The notes under the pieces were generated by a model. That model saw nothing but the letters and a program-made list of their open reading frames with translations. It ran no database searches and was not told where the DNA came from. The position numbers and the translations under genes are program-made. From assembly GCF_032062135.1 (NCBI RefSeq), contig NC_092863.1, positions 21,224,255 to 21,288,254 of the forward strand: a stretch of 64,000 bases of DNA, in the 5' to 3' direction. Below, one piece after another: positions 27,401 to 42,400 of this stretch. Origin of the DNA: Pyxicephalus adspersus. Its lineage: Eukaryota > Chordata > Amphibia > Anura > Pyxicephalidae. Each line of letters opens with the position of its first letter. The stretch's first letter is position 1.

Positions 27401-30400
27401 CTTTTTTTATGGGTTGAAACAGGCAGGGTCTTTTTCTTTCTCTTCCACACTCATAACACATTAATACAGTACAATACAATACATCTTGGCCCCAATGCAG
27501 ACATGTAACCAAATTACTTGCCCCTATATTAGAAGAAAGAAAAGGCAAGAAATTGAATTTGCTAATAAGGTTATTAGGTTGTTAATAAGGTTAATTCTTT
27601 ATTTATACAAACTAATTAGTCCTTACTTTTTCTTTTTGTATACTTTTTATGGATGTGGCATTAACTTGGCAATCAATTACCACTAGAACTCTTTGTATAT
27701 AGTGTTTGAATATTACATTGTTTTCTAAGTTTTTTTTTTTTTTTTTTTACAGGATTCGGAAAATTAAAAACTATGATGAGGACTTCAGTACCAAGACCTT
27801 TCCGGAGAAAGCTCAGGAAATCTTCATTGCTGCACACAATAACTTGACTTCGTAAGCATTTTGTTTTTGTTTTTTCAATGTTGATGTTAACACAGAAACA
27901 CTTCAACAAGAAGTCTTTAAATAGTTGCTCAATGGGACTTCCTAATTAGTTTTTAAGTTTCCTCTCCCAGCTGCTCCCTCTTACTGGTGAGAGTATTAAA
28001 ATCCATTATGTATCATGGAATAGGTAATGATTTTCACACTAACCAAAACATACATTTTCAGTTTTCCTGCCCTGTAGCACATCTCTGTAACTTAAGACAC
28101 TGTAACTTGCTGCCTCAATACTTTCATACACCAAGCTAGTTGATCCAATTGCAATTTTATTAAAATGGAGATGGAAGGACGAATCACTCGGCCTCCAGTT
28201 TCAAGAACCAGACTATGGACCATGGTGCTAATTCAATTATCAATAAAAGTTTGTCATATAAATAATACTTGTGGTATTGGCAATGGAGGAAAAATGCCGT
28301 AATACTTATCACACTTCCAATTCCAAGAAAAACAGAAATGGACAGAGGGGTTCTTATGGCAAAAATGGGTATTGTATTAATCATCAAATGTCACAATATA
28401 ATACAATTCATATATAAACACATCAATCTCATATAATAAGAAAATGACAAAACAACTGTTGGTTGGCCAAAGTATTTAGCACTAGACCGTAAACAGCTAA
28501 CAATGGGTGGTTTGCCCCCAAAAAACATTATCCGTGAGTATTAGCTTGCCAGCGTAGGACAGCAAAAATCTGATACGTTTCGCCCGATAAAGACTTCTTC
28601 ACGGGTGGTCGCCCATATGTGGGGTACTGTTAGGTAATGCTCCACATCTTACTGACATATGTAGATGGGTCAGCTTTCACCCAATATAGGAATGAAGTAC
28701 GTGCCCAAATTATTGACGCTTAAGGCTTAGTCTACACGGAAGTTTTCCCCAGCATTTAACCTGAGGCTTTAAAAGCCCATGTTTGAAATTCTAATGCATT
28801 CCAATAAGCTAATCTACACCAACACGTTTTCATGAGCCACATTTTCGAGTGTTATGTATAACGCTCCTTGCAGCGTTTAAAAAATTAAAGCATGGAGTTA
28901 ACGCAGAAAAATGTGAGAAAATGCAACCCTTAGGGCGGTTTCCTGTTTTGTTTTGCATTTTCCTGCGTTTATAAGTGCTTAAAATGTAAACACGACTTTT
29001 TCCAGTGTTTAAAAGGCAAGCTTTAAAATGCTAGTAAAAGTGCATATAAAAGCGGTAGGAACGTTTACTTGCGTTTTTAAAACCATCCTTTAGGACCCTG
29101 CCTTAAAGTGTTTTTCCTCCTGAGCTCCGAGCTTCCTCCCATCAGGGTTTGGGAAACCACTGAGCAACCCAGTCGGGGTTGGCAACCACCCAACTAAGGG
29201 TATCTCAATCTACCTTTTTATTGAGGGAAGCTACCACTACATCCACTACATATTTATTTTCATACTTCCAATTACAAGCAGATTTTAAGAACAAATATTT
29301 TTTTCCCAGGAACCACATCCCTTGAAAATACTAAAAAATGGAAAAGTGGCCAGGGGAAATTTGGGTTGGGATTCAGCCTCTGACCAGTTTGCTTTTACTT
29401 ATTAAGACCCGGGGGGGGGGCAGGAAACAGCCTGATCAAGGAGTTGGCTGAAACAACACTGCCAGGTTCTGTAAGTGCATATGATTTTGTTTGTGGGTGT
29501 GTCTTCTTAATGCTTTACTATAGCAGTTTCTCTGGTTGTGTTGCTGAAAGAAGAAAATGCAGATCTTTGTTTTGACAATATGGGAGTCCTGAAGGTTGTG
29601 GTTGTATGGGTTGTAAATAAATATTGCAATTAAGACTTCAAATTCTACTGTCTCCTACTCTGGCCTGTGAATATTTAGACATAATGGAAAACCCTTGGGT
29701 GCTAACAGTGGAGATTACTGGCTTTAACACTTCAAAAAATTTGTTCCCACTTTAGGAAAAAATTAGTGTATCAGCACTGGCCAATTTATGCAGTCACAGG
29801 TTCTTCTTAACTCTGGATCTGATGTGGTTGTGTCTTCCTACAGTTCAGTTGTCTACACTTAAGACTACTGCATTTCTTTACCCATTTCTGTGCGGCTTTC
29901 TGATAAAAATCGGAAAAACTACGAACTTTTGCTTCTGGGCTTCAGGAACTCATTTATGAACAACCAAGTGGCGCAGGGCTTTTGGTCAAAGGAGGAGGCA
30001 GCCAGTTTCCCCACTTGAAGTAAACTTTTATTGTGGCAGGCCCTTAAAAGTTTTTTGCACAGCATTGATGTGGTATGTTTGAATTTTAACCAACAATACC
30101 ATAGTGCTTGCCTACTGACAAAGCAGCACCAGATGGATCTATTTGCAGTTACTAAGATTATTCTGAAGTAAGCAGAAGATCATTTAGCCTATAAACACAG
30201 TCCAGGGTAACTCTTAAGAGGTAACCTTCTGCATATGGAAATACTCAAATCATTAACACTTGGACACTTGGTATTCCAAAAATATATCTGTTTCTCAACA
30301 GAATTCAAGGAGTCTCTGGTTCTTTTGCCTGAGCTCCTCAGAGGGAGTCAACAGCATAGATGCTTTAGCTCATAAGTTTGAGTAATAAACCAATATTGTT

Positions 30401-33400
30401 AATATCTTAAAAAAATAATATAAAAAAATCTGTTCTTGTTTTTGAATATATAGTATAATTAACCCAAAGGGGATGCTATCGAATCACTCCTTGAAAAATG
30501 AGATCTGACCCAATAAGTTTGGGAACCTATGCTCTAGCCTGGTGATGGGCATTGACTGGATACTAGTGTCCTTCAGAATTCCAAAAGGAAAACAGTCTGT
30601 TTTTGTAATTCAGTGCTTTTACACTCTGATGAACTTTCCCAAATTTTAAGACGACATGTACTTCTTTTGTATTTGAACTCTTGCAAAGTGTTACTGACCA
30701 ATATTATCTCAATGGCAGCTTTTGGCCAGGGAATGCATGGTAAAATGCTTGGCAATTGATACCTATATTTCAAGATTCTTTAAAGCAGAAGTAAACTAAA
30801 AAACAAAAAAAACTCATTCCCCTTTACTTTTTCAGATCCGTTGATCCCTCCATAGGTTTCCTGGATTGGGTCTCGCTTTGGGGTTGTGCAGATGGAGCAG
30901 CCAAAAGCCTTCTGGGATGCCTGACGTATTTATCCCAGGAGGCTCTGCGGTTCCATTCTGTCTTGATCACCACGGGAAGGGACTTTACCCTTTCTTTAAT
31001 AAACCCCACCAAAATAAGAAGTCCCTTTTGATTCTCTGACGAGCACTTTTAAAATATCAGATCATTTGAAGTCAGTCTTTCTCATTGCCTTTATACCTGT
31101 TAAAGAATGTGAAGAAGTGAATTTTGTGCCCTCTATAGCAGGACATTTCCGATGTTCTTTCCAGATTGGATACTCAGAATCTTTCTACAGAAAGTATTTC
31201 ACAGATAATAGGAGCTTACTTTACCAGCCAGTCAGTGCTGCAGAAATTTATAGTAAAAGTTTGCACCTCCACTTTGTAAAATTGTAAGTCTGTTCCACCC
31301 TAGTCTGGTAAGTTTTCTATTTAAAGTCTTCTCCTGCGTTAATGGTAGAAGCCTTTTTTTGCAGTCTACTGGAAGCTGTTCTGGTTAAAACTAACCCTAG
31401 TTTTAAGCCACATTTACATCTGTGTAGTGTTTATTTAAATGCGCTGGCAACAGACCCTAAATTGTCCTGCACTATTTTTTCAAAAGTGGAGCACTTTCAT
31501 GTTAGGTAGTATGTTACCTTTGTCTTGCACTGCACTGCTTGTAGGTTGGTGGTGCAATTCGTTCCCTTTGTTTAAATGGCAATGGATGAAAGCATATGTG
31601 GTGCTTTTATTGTGTTACTGCAATGTATAGGTATGATTATTGCTTGTTTATAAACATTTTTCTTCTTCTGTTCTAGGTTTGATCGTCACAAGTTACATAG
31701 TCTGGTGACAGAGCGTTGCTACCCTGTAAGGAAGTTTATATTGTGATATATATAATTTTTTTCTTGTCATTTATGTAGAATGTAGACAAAAAAAAAGGAA
31801 AAAGTTTTTTAAAAAAAAAATTAAAGTATATAATTCCCCAGAAAAAAATAAACACAAAAACATGTACAGCCCTAACACAAATGCATATATGTACCTGGGA
31901 GGTTTGCAGTTTATAGAAGGGTATTGGGTAGGTGGTCTGATTTTGAGATTTTCAGTGCAACAAAGGCAGCATTGTCAGTCATGGCAAAAAAATACTTCCC
32001 TGAAATTTTGGCAGAACAAACTGTTTGAAAGATGCAGACATTAACATTGGTGAGAAAATGGGGCCTTCAATTCCAATGAGTGCTGCGAGAAGGGGCCACA
32101 GACACAGTGGGTTTTAGTTGCTGCAGGTACAATAAATCCTGAGTAGGGACCTTCAGATGGGTGGGTGCAGAGAGAAGGGGGTTTCAAGTCCATAGGTGCT
32201 GGGAAGAATAGATATTAGGGAAGGCTGCAAACTGAATGCTGAGGGGAGGGTTGATGCAGGTGGTTTGATTTTCTAAAAACTAGGTCACCACAGCCTTCTC
32301 TCCATCCCATTGTCTGGCTGTGTGTTTTTGGTAATGGTGGGGTCATCCAGCCTGGATGATGACAGGAGTGGTCCTCTTCCAAACAATACCTTCACCTTTT
32401 ACTGCTCCTGCAGCACAGATTATAACTCGAGGGAATATGTGCTTCCTGGAAAACTCTGTTGCGTTTCAGCCTTTTTGCTCATCTTGTTTGCTTGCTTTCT
32501 TGTTTTCTAAACTCTGACTATGTCACTGTATAAGCTGTCAGGACAGTTTTAGACAGCAAAATTTTTTTAAGGACTGGGTTTTATGTGTGGGGAGAAAAAT
32601 CCTAATCATAAAGGCTTGCTAGTAGCAATATTTCCAAGGGAAGCAGAGGGTTGTGTAGTGAGCTGATTGATGAGTGAGTTTAGCAGTCAGAGGGATGACT
32701 CCTAAGGGCCTATTCCAATTAGCAGTCAACTGCAACGTTGAATCACAAACTCAACTATGGACCCAACAGCTAATATTCAACTGCAAGGGACAGATTTTGG
32801 AACTTCTGTTGTGGCACAGTTCCTTAGAGTGACATGTCGATTTGGTACTGTGATTGATTTTTCTCCTCTTGAGCAAGTACTTCACCGCTGCTTCAAATGC
32901 AATGCATGCAAAAAGGTGTAGCTTGACCCAGGTTTAGTTTGCCACTCCTGGGTGCATAACAGCAGTTTGATTTATACTAGGAAGCTTCTAACTATGCAGT
33001 TTTTCCACCAAAGGGTCTAAAAGTGACCTAAATTGAAATGCCTTCAAGCTGAGTAATATGACAATGCAGATCAGCATTGTCCACTTCCAGCATAGCAAAG
33101 CCCAATTTGCTTATTTCAGCTTTGTACAGGCTCTCCAGTAAGCCAATGTCTAGAAGACATGGATTTTTGAAAACGGGTAGCGCAGAACAAGGATCCATGG
33201 AAAAAGGACTGCAGGTAGATTGTAGAAACAGGAAGAGTACAGCAAATTAGCGGGGTTGGCTGATAAGGGGGTAGCACTATAAGTTTCTCACAACTGTATT
33301 GCCTATTAGTGGAAAAGGTATGAAATTGAAGGCCGAGGAGGTTTTATTGTTGTGATAAAATGTTTCAAAAAACTTGCTATCATCAAGTTGATGATTGTTC

Positions 33401-36400
33401 TAAAGGACAATATCTGTCTAGAAATTGCTTAGGTTTGGGTAGAAAATTTCATTAGACATTGTGGCTGTTTCCAACTCTGCATTTCTAGTATTGAGGTTGG
33501 ACATAGCCACTTCCCCAGAAGAGACAGTTAGGTCCATAAGTACTTGGACAGAGACAGCTTTTTTCTATTTTTGGTTCTGTACATTACCACAATTAATTTT
33601 AAATGAAACAACTTAGATGCCGTTGAATTGCAGACTTTCAGCTTTAATTCAGTGGGTTGAACAAAAAGATTTCATATAAATGTGAGGAACTAAAGCTTTT
33701 TTTTTTTTTTTTTTTTTTTTNNNNNNNNNNNNNNNNNNNNNNNNNNNNNNNNNNNNNNNNNNNNNNNNNNNNNNNNNNNNNNNNNNNNNNNNNNNNNNNN
33801 NNNNNNNNNNNNNNNNNNNNNNNNNNNNNNNNNNNNNNNNNNNNNNNNNNNNNNNNNNNNNNNNNNNNNNNNNNNNNNNNNNNNNNNNNNNNNNNNNNNN
33901 NNNNNNNNNNNNNNNNNNNNNNNNNNNNNNNNNNNNNNNNNNNNNNNNNNNNNNNNNNNNNNNNNNNNNNNNNNNNNNNNNNNNNNNNNNNNNNNNNNNN
34001 NNNNNNNNNNNNNNNNNNNNNNNNNNNNNNNNNNNNNNNNNNNNNNNNNNNNNNNNNNNNNNNNNNNNNNNNNNNNNNNNNNNNNNNNNNNNNNNNNNNN
34101 NNNNNNNNNNNNNNNNNNNNNNNNNNNNNNNNNNNNNNNNNNNNNNNNNNNNNNNNNNNNNNNNNNGCATGCATTTCACTTGTTGAAGACTAAACTTCGG
34201 ACAGAAAGGCCCTCAAACAAACAGCATCTAAAAGCCGCTCCAGTAAAGGCCTGGCATAGCATTAAAAAGCAGGAAACCCAGCATCTGGTGATGTCCATGA
34301 GTTCAAGACTACAGGCTGTCATTGCCAGCAATGGGTTTACAACCAAGAAGTAGAAATGAACATTTTATTTTCAGCTTTGCCTAATTACTTTTGACCCCCT
34401 GAAATGAAGTGATTGTGTCAAAAAAAGGCTTTAATTCCTGACATTTGTATGCAACCTTATGTTCAACCCACTGAATTAAACCTGGAAGTCTGCAGTTCAA
34501 CTGCATCTGAGTTGTTTCATTTAAAATGAATTGTGGTAATGTACAGAACCAAAATTAGAAAAAAGTTTGTCTCTGTTCAAATAATTAATGGAACTAACTG
34601 TATGTCATAGTGGAAGCTCGTTCATCAACTTCTTCTTTTTGGAGTTGATGGTTACATCTTGCTAAGGTAATTTCCCTTGTATATTTCCAAGCCAGACATT
34701 TAAAACACAGGATCCTATTGTTTAAATATGTGGGACCTTTTTAACAAGCTGATTAAGTTAACACCAAGGACAAGTATATGCCTCTGTCTTGTGGCAGCTG
34801 CTGCATCAGGTTTTCGCCTAAGCTTCTGCAAGATCCTGAAGGGGGGCAGCCCTGCTACCAAGGGAGTAATGAGCACCTTGTCAATGCAGGTGACTTAAAT
34901 TTCTCCAAAATTCTGTCATGCTTTTTTTTTATTTTTTAAACAAAAATGTTTTGCTTATCAGAGACATAATAATTTGATTGGTGTATGTGAAACAACACTA
35001 GTTTAAATTCTACTTTAAATCATATACACATTTATGTACAATAAATTGTGACTTCATATGAACAGGCATGTGTTGTGAAAAGTTACCCACACAAAGCCCA
35101 ATTCTCACAGTTTTATAAAACTTTGTTCATAACGTAAGCTTTATTTAAACATTAGAAAACCTAAAAAAAAAAAACTTGCATGCTATAGTGCAAACAAAAC
35201 CCCATAAACTGGCTTGTGTATATTAGTCTCCTGGTAGCATAGCAGACCATATGACTTTGTGACTGTCTCCCCATTTAACACGTTTTTTTTGCTGGGCTTT
35301 TTTAAGCACTAACAAGGGTATAGTTTTTCTGAAGCACAGCAATACCACCCTTCTTATACACTAGATTTAATATCCCTAAGTGTTTCTCTGTGGTATGTTT
35401 TCTTTTTTCTATAGTAAGGTCCGGGCCAGTGTCTGACTCTTCACCTGTAAGAGTCAGATTTCTGCACTTTTCCATTCATTGTTTGAGACTGTTGGTTTCC
35501 TCCTCTCTGATTAAAACCTTTGTTCAAGGGGTCATCTATCTGGTCCTCTTAAGCTGCGTACACACTTGCAATTTTTGTCGTTGGAAAGGATCTTTCACGA
35601 TCCTTTCCAACGACAAGGGGCTGCAAGATGCATGAACGATGCTGTACATACAGCACCGTTCATGCTCTATGGAGAGGGGAGGGGGAGAGCGACGGAGCGG
35701 CACCCTGCTGCGCGCTCTCCCCCTTCCCTTTCATTACGATCGGCTGTCGTCCATCGTCCGTGGATCCGGCAGGTCGGTCGTCCGGACGATGGACGACACC
35801 GACTGTACACACGACAGATTTTCGCCCGATAATTGGCCGATGCCCGATTATCGGGCGATAAAAATCTGCCGTGTGTACGTAGCTTTAGTTAAATTCTGAG
35901 TGAGTTAGCTTTTAATCATGAGATAGTTCCCTTCTTCTATCTTAACCCAGATAATATTCCCCCATTCATGTCTCCAATTTGTTTATTAAAAGGAAATTTC
36001 CCTTTCCCTTTGGGCTATACAAGCTTTTCAGGCACTGCTTTTTTCAGGAAAATTTAATTCCTGCTATGCCAGAAGAGCCCAAGAACGGAGTCCTTTCCCT
36101 TCCCTCATCTCTAGGTTGGTCAAGCAGACCAGTATTCAGGATCATGGTCTTGAGGATTGGGTTTTCCCACTCCTTTCTGTTACGGTTCACTGTACTCGTC
36201 AATGAGCACCTAATAGGGGTTTCAGCATTAGGCCTCTTTCTCAAATTTATAATGGTATTTTTTTGTCTCCTGTTGACACATTTTTTAAGTTTTACCATAT
36301 AGCCATTTACGGCTTATTCTATAATAGGGTGAGTCTGCTGTTTTAGTTATTTTTTTTTTTTTTTTTTTTTTTAACCATGTATAACCTGCAGCAAGATTCC

Positions 36401-39400
36401 AGACCTATCCCTTGCATTTGTACAACATACTTTTGAAGCTTTGCGTGGGCCCAGTGGCTTTCCTTTGGCTTGCGTGCAGGTAGAAGTATACCAGGTTGTT
36501 GAGTTTAAGTTGGAATTTTTTGAGGTTCTTCATTTGAGTTCTTTTGGCAGTCTGGACCAGGTTGTCCTAGTATAGTGGCTTAAGAATCGGATTCTTAGTA
36601 GAGGAGGTTTTTTGTCCTACCTTATGAAGAATCCTCAGCCCAAATGCAAGTCGCATGGGGCCAGGAGAGGTCATGGGAACTCTTGGTGTAACAGGCAAGT
36701 TTGTCAATTGACATCCTGGATCTTTGGGTGACTACTGTAGCACTGATCTGTAATGTTGGTAAATGTATTGATCTGGATTCAGTCTTTCAACATGGTCAGT
36801 ACCAGAAGTCTTGCTGCAAAAAAGACAACCTATACTGCTTATATATTAGTAGAGTGAACTATGGAGAGGGATGGTCATGAGACATGACATGATAGCATAT
36901 AGTGTTTAGATAAGTTGGGGCAGGTTCCTGTAAAAGAGGTTCAAATGGAGACAAGGGGAAGGACAGCTTAGACTTCTGAGGAATGGGATTGTAGAAGGTC
37001 CATATTGTAGAAGGTTGCCTATAGGCTAACTATCACAAAAGTGTGGGTAAGGTATAGTCTGGTAGGATAGTAAGAGAAGGGAAGGAACCATTATGCAGAA
37101 TGGTTCTCTGCACTAGTCTGCTTTAGTTCAAGTCTAGAAATGTACATGAAATGAAAGAGAGAGGAAAAGCCATTTATAAAATAAATTTCATGCCATGATT
37201 CCTATAAGGGTGTGCATCCTACCAAATCAAGAATATTCTTTAAAATGATAGGTTTTTATTTCAAAGATAGTTTAGGGGGAATAACTGGGAGGGGTTTGCT
37301 GGGATGACAAAGATAGGGAGGATAGGATAGGAAATACTATAAGAAGGGAAAGATAGGCAATGCTCTCTCTGAACCAAAATCAACCTGGTACAAATACATA
37401 TGCAACCAAAAAGTCCCAATCTGCACCAAGCAACCTCTTGGGGGATTGCTGGACTTGTAAGCAGAGCAAGCTGGGCCCCACCCGTGGAAATATTAAAATA
37501 TGGCTTAGGGAAACCTACTGTGTAGCAGAAAGGGTTAAAGAAGGTAAGAGGAGGGCTAGTATCAGACTGCAGGAACTATATAAATTACAACTCTATCAAA
37601 CACTTCCTGTAGAAATTAGAGCAAGATGGGGGAGATCTGAGGCAAGCTGGAAGTCAGGGACAAGAACACACTCTAGTCAGCAGTATATTACTATAAAGCA
37701 ACAGAAGTACAATCAGAAAGGTAAACCAAAATAAAAAATAGGTATTGAAGTGTCAAAGCTGTAAAGCCCATCAAATGTAGGCACAGAAAGTAAGAGCAGA
37801 GACATTTGGTAGAAAATCCCCAAAGACACACTCTGTGAGGTGTAAGGATAAGTCTGGTAAGTTAGAGGGAGGGTTGCACTCAAAAGGTCTACAAGGTAAA
37901 TTCCAAAGCTTTATTAAACAGACAGATGATGGCTGGAATCCATAAGCAAAGATTATGTGGGAAAAAGGGAAGTTCAAAGCAGTAGCCAGACATGGGCAGA
38001 AGATCCCTGCAGAGGTTGTCAGTTGCATTAATGTACGACGACATTGAGCCTTTCTGTGGGCATGCTGACAAAGTAAAACAAGAAACTGTCCCAAACAAGG
38101 GATAGGTAGTTGCTTGTGACCTTTACGTATTACCAAGGTTCAGATAGTAAAGATTTGTGACATTTTACCATAGCAATGTTCTTTACAACTACTGAGAAGG
38201 TGACATTGTTGGGCCTCTGTATGGGCAGTAGAGAAGGGAGCTACAAATTCCTGAACTTGATCAGGAAATACACTGGGCATTGAATGGCATGGTTTTTATC
38301 CAGCTTCATTTTTGGAGAAGTAAAGGAAAGCATTTTTGGCCCTATAGTAGTGCACAAGGTTTCAGTGCTCTTTATTTATCCAGTGTGTTGAGGGAGATTA
38401 GGCAGTAGAGTGATAAGTGCCCCATCAAACTAGGTTTAAATGTATCTAATTTCAGGATGTTCAACATGTACTTCCTGAGTGTACCTTGGGCAACAATGTT
38501 GTTGAACAACATAGAATAAGTAGTTTCCAGGTGAATCATTTTAGAGTAAATGGGAATATGTTTTAGCTCTAAGAGATTGCAGTTCAGATTTGTAGCTACG
38601 CTCGAATCTCTGGACAAAGCATTCCATCTCAAAGTATGTCAGCAAGGCTTTTATGCATGCCCACCAGTCCTAGTCCTTGCCAGAGCTTGAATAGGAATAA
38701 AATCCCAGGTGAGGGAGAGGTAAGAAGCTGGGTGGTTTGGCCCTGTTCTGCTATGCCTGCATGTCCAGCAAGCGCAGTCTTTTGAGGTGAAGAATCTGGG
38801 GAAAATTTCAAAGGAACAGCTTGGGGAGTAAGAAGAGATGGTAGCAGCAGCTTAGTGTTTAGGCATCTTATTTCACTATGCATAGACCACATCCTCCATG
38901 AAAAACAATTTAAAAATGATTTACTAAAAATAATTTATAGGTTATACAAAGACCAGGTGTTGTTTGTCAAATCTGACCAAATAATGACTTACTGCCAACA
39001 TCCCTATTTTTTAAAAAAAATATACATTGCAAAAGTTTTTTTTGTGTTACTTTCAAGGCAGTACACATAGAACAATGAATATAAGAACTATTTATTAACA
39101 AACATATCCTATTTTCAAATTCACAAGACAAAACACAAGCTATAGCCACCATGTTCCAATGGTTTTAGAATGCAATACACAATTTCTGGCTAGACATAGA
39201 GGTTACACTACTTGGTTTAACAGCCTAAACTAGAAAACCGCTTCTTCAGGGTCTGGTTATGTACAAAGCCAATGAGTACAGAACACTACAACAGAATACA
39301 AACTAAACAATGTTTTAATACACAATGTGCATACCATAATAACAGAAATTCAATTGTAAAGTGCACATACCTTCAAACAGAAATGGTGCAACTTAGCCGT

Positions 39401-42400
39401 GGTCAGGAATCGGCTCAAGAGACATGGAGGGCCACCACAGCAGAAAAAAATGGACACAGGCTCAGACATGAAGGCTCAGGATACCCACATAAGCACAAGA
39501 TAGGGGGGGGGGGACATGTGTATATATATTTTAAAAGCATAGCAAAAATATGTATGTTACTATGTGCTTCTGTAGGCTCAAGCATAAGCACCAGACAAGG
39601 AGCATAAAAGCTGAATCCAATAATAAGAAAAATCCATATAAAATTGATACAAAATGATAAAGAATATTTATATATAATCACCAATCCCATAATAAAAACT
39701 ACTTACACTACTACTTAAAATGTATAAAGTATAAAGTTAAAATTTCCCAAGCAATTTCATACCTAAAAAGAAGTATATAATCTTAACCTGTAACTAGTTT
39801 TTAATATGGATTTTTCTTATGGGTGTTTCTTATGTTGAAAGCATCATGTAGGAGACTTAAACATCCAAATATCCCAGGTAGGTAGAAATACATATACTTC
39901 CTTTTGGGTTTACTAATTGTTTAGAGAGTATGCATAGCCAGAATTTTTGTGGCTCACATAGGGTTTTTTGTGAGTACCATTAAACCGTTGTACTATTGAA
40001 GACATGTTTCCTTACTTTCCTAGAGATGCAATAGGAGGTTAGTGGAAATCTTGCGAAATTGGGGAATGCCTCCCTTGGTTGCCCCTGGGAAAGGTTCCCC
40101 ATAAAATTTCCTCACTTATTCTGCTGATAATACTGAAATGCGTTTTATTTTGTTCTACATGGTGATAGTCATCAGTACCAAAAGAGGGGTTAATCTCTCC
40201 AGTGGGGAAACAGCCTCTTTTACCCTTTTTTTTCTTACTTTTCTTTTAGGAAATAGTGCGAGGTAATCGATATCGTACAATACACTGGTCATTTGTGGAA
40301 TCTCTTGAACCTCCCAGAGTAGTGCAGGTCCGATGCCCTGAAATGGTCTCAAAGGGGAATCTTTATGGTCAAGTGACTGTCCGAATGCACAGCAAACAGG
40401 TTAGTGGCAATCCTCCCACTATTAGAGGTGGCATATGAGACTAAGATAGCATGAACACAGTTCAATACAATGTCTATCTGTATTGTAGATGAGCCCATGT
40501 ACTGCGAAATTGTTATATTTCACTACCACAGTATTTTTGTGGCTGAAGTATTTTCAGAGCCAAAAAAATCACCAACTGCTTTTAAGCCCATTACGTATAT
40601 TGCATGCTGAAGATAATCATTCACAATAATTACTTTACTTAATTTGCAATCTACTGTTAAAATTGTGATTACAGACCCTTATCATCTACGATCGGTTTGG
40701 CCGGGTTGAATGTGGAAAGGATAAGCCCCGAGATGTATTAGAGTATGTTGTTTTTGAACGCCACTTGGTGAATCCATATGGAGCATGGAGAATGCATGGC
40801 AAAATAGTGCCTGCCTGGGCACCTCCCAAGGAGCCTATTGTTAAGGTAAGGAAATATCGTATGAAAAATGTAACCATGCTGTTGCATGGCTGTTGAAAAA
40901 TCCCTCAACTAAAATACTGTGGCAATTTTACTTTACTTTGTTTTGTCAACTGTGAATTTTGATATTTCTCACTTGTAATCCTTTGTTCTAAGTAAATATT
41001 ACTTATATGCTAAAAAGCCCCCTCTCTCTACTGTTTGATTATTCTAATCTAGGGCTGGCATAACAAAAAATTTGGATGTATATAAAGGCAGATCTCAACT
41101 CCCTAACCCAAAACTATGGCAATGCAGTTCAAGTACTATGCTTTTAATTGACAAAATAACTCAGGCTGAAAAAGGCTCAGATCCATTGAGTTCAAACCGT
41201 CATAATCTAGATAAAAACTTATATGTACATTTGGTCCAGATCTAGGCAAAAAATCCTTATAAAAACATGGTCAAATTTATTTCAACAAAGGAAAAGAGTT
41301 CCTTCCTTACTCCATAAGGCAATCAGATATTCCATGGATCAACAGTGTCTGGTTGGTGACATTCATTTTAAACTTTAATACCTAGTTATATTCTTGTGCC
41401 AGAAGAGTGTGCAGCTTTTTCCTAAAATAGTCTATAGAATGTGATAAACTACTTCCTGAGGGAAGAATCTATTCCATATGCAGACACTAAATGTCTACTT
41501 CAGACTCGGAGTTCCCCCTTGTCTTTAGCAAATATTTTGAAAGCATGTGATTGAATCATCCCCCCCCCCCCCCCCCCCACCCTTTCAACACCTCTTCTCA
41601 AGGGAGAATAGATTCAATTTAGATCTCTCATTATAGCTGAGCTCCTGCATGCTTCTTATTTTAGTTAACCTTCTCTGGATTCCAGATGAGGTCTAACTAA
41701 TGCTTTGTATGGGGGCAGGATTATGTCTGTCTCTACAGTCTATAACTTTAGAAATTGTGGCTTGGCATTGCATGATAATAAGTCAATGACATGCATGTTA
41801 AAGTTCTTAACTTTAAATTTATCAATTTTCAATGCCATTTGCCACCTGGCAGCCCAATTAAATAGTTCATTGAGGTCACATCTGCAAACACAGAAATTTT
41901 ATCTTTTAAAACTAAACTATATATCCTTTATAAATAACCTAAAAAGAAAGAGTCCCAGGGGTGTGCCCAGTGCATTCCTGGGTAAACTGCAATTTGTTGG
42001 AACTCCATGCCCAATTAATGGAATCTACTTTAGTGCTTACCATAAGCACTCTAAAAGCACCAAAATAGCCAGCGTGAATGTGAACCTCAGCCCGGGCTTC
42101 TCCCTGCCAGGGAATCGCACAGCACATGACCATGCCGCAAAGCTGCAGTCTCAATTACTGCCCAGTGCAGAACCGCTGGATGCTAGGAAAGCTAATCTGA
42201 GCACTCCTTCACCACAGACAAGCTTTTTGTTTCAAAGCCATGTTTTTTCCCCTCTTCTCATGGATAACTTCCATCGTTCTGAGCCCTCTGTCACCGAGTC
42301 GGACTGGTAGTCACCCCTGCTGTCCTTACCCACAAGGCAGGGATTTAAACAAAACCTTGTCGGGCTGGAGGTCAGCTGTAAATTGGAATTTCAAGCTATG

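Noticed and set aside
33644..34193. Long open frames across the first N run
   Set aside because: They consist mainly of N. The real sequence there is the end of a Tc1 element.
37360..37734. 124-codon open frame
   Set aside because: K/Q/S-rich with no recognisable motif. Nothing around it suggests a promoter or partner exons.
41705..42310. 201-codon open frame
   Set aside because: No domain, no splice-compatible context, overlaps a LINE fragment at its start, and lies within an intron. Length alone is not enough.
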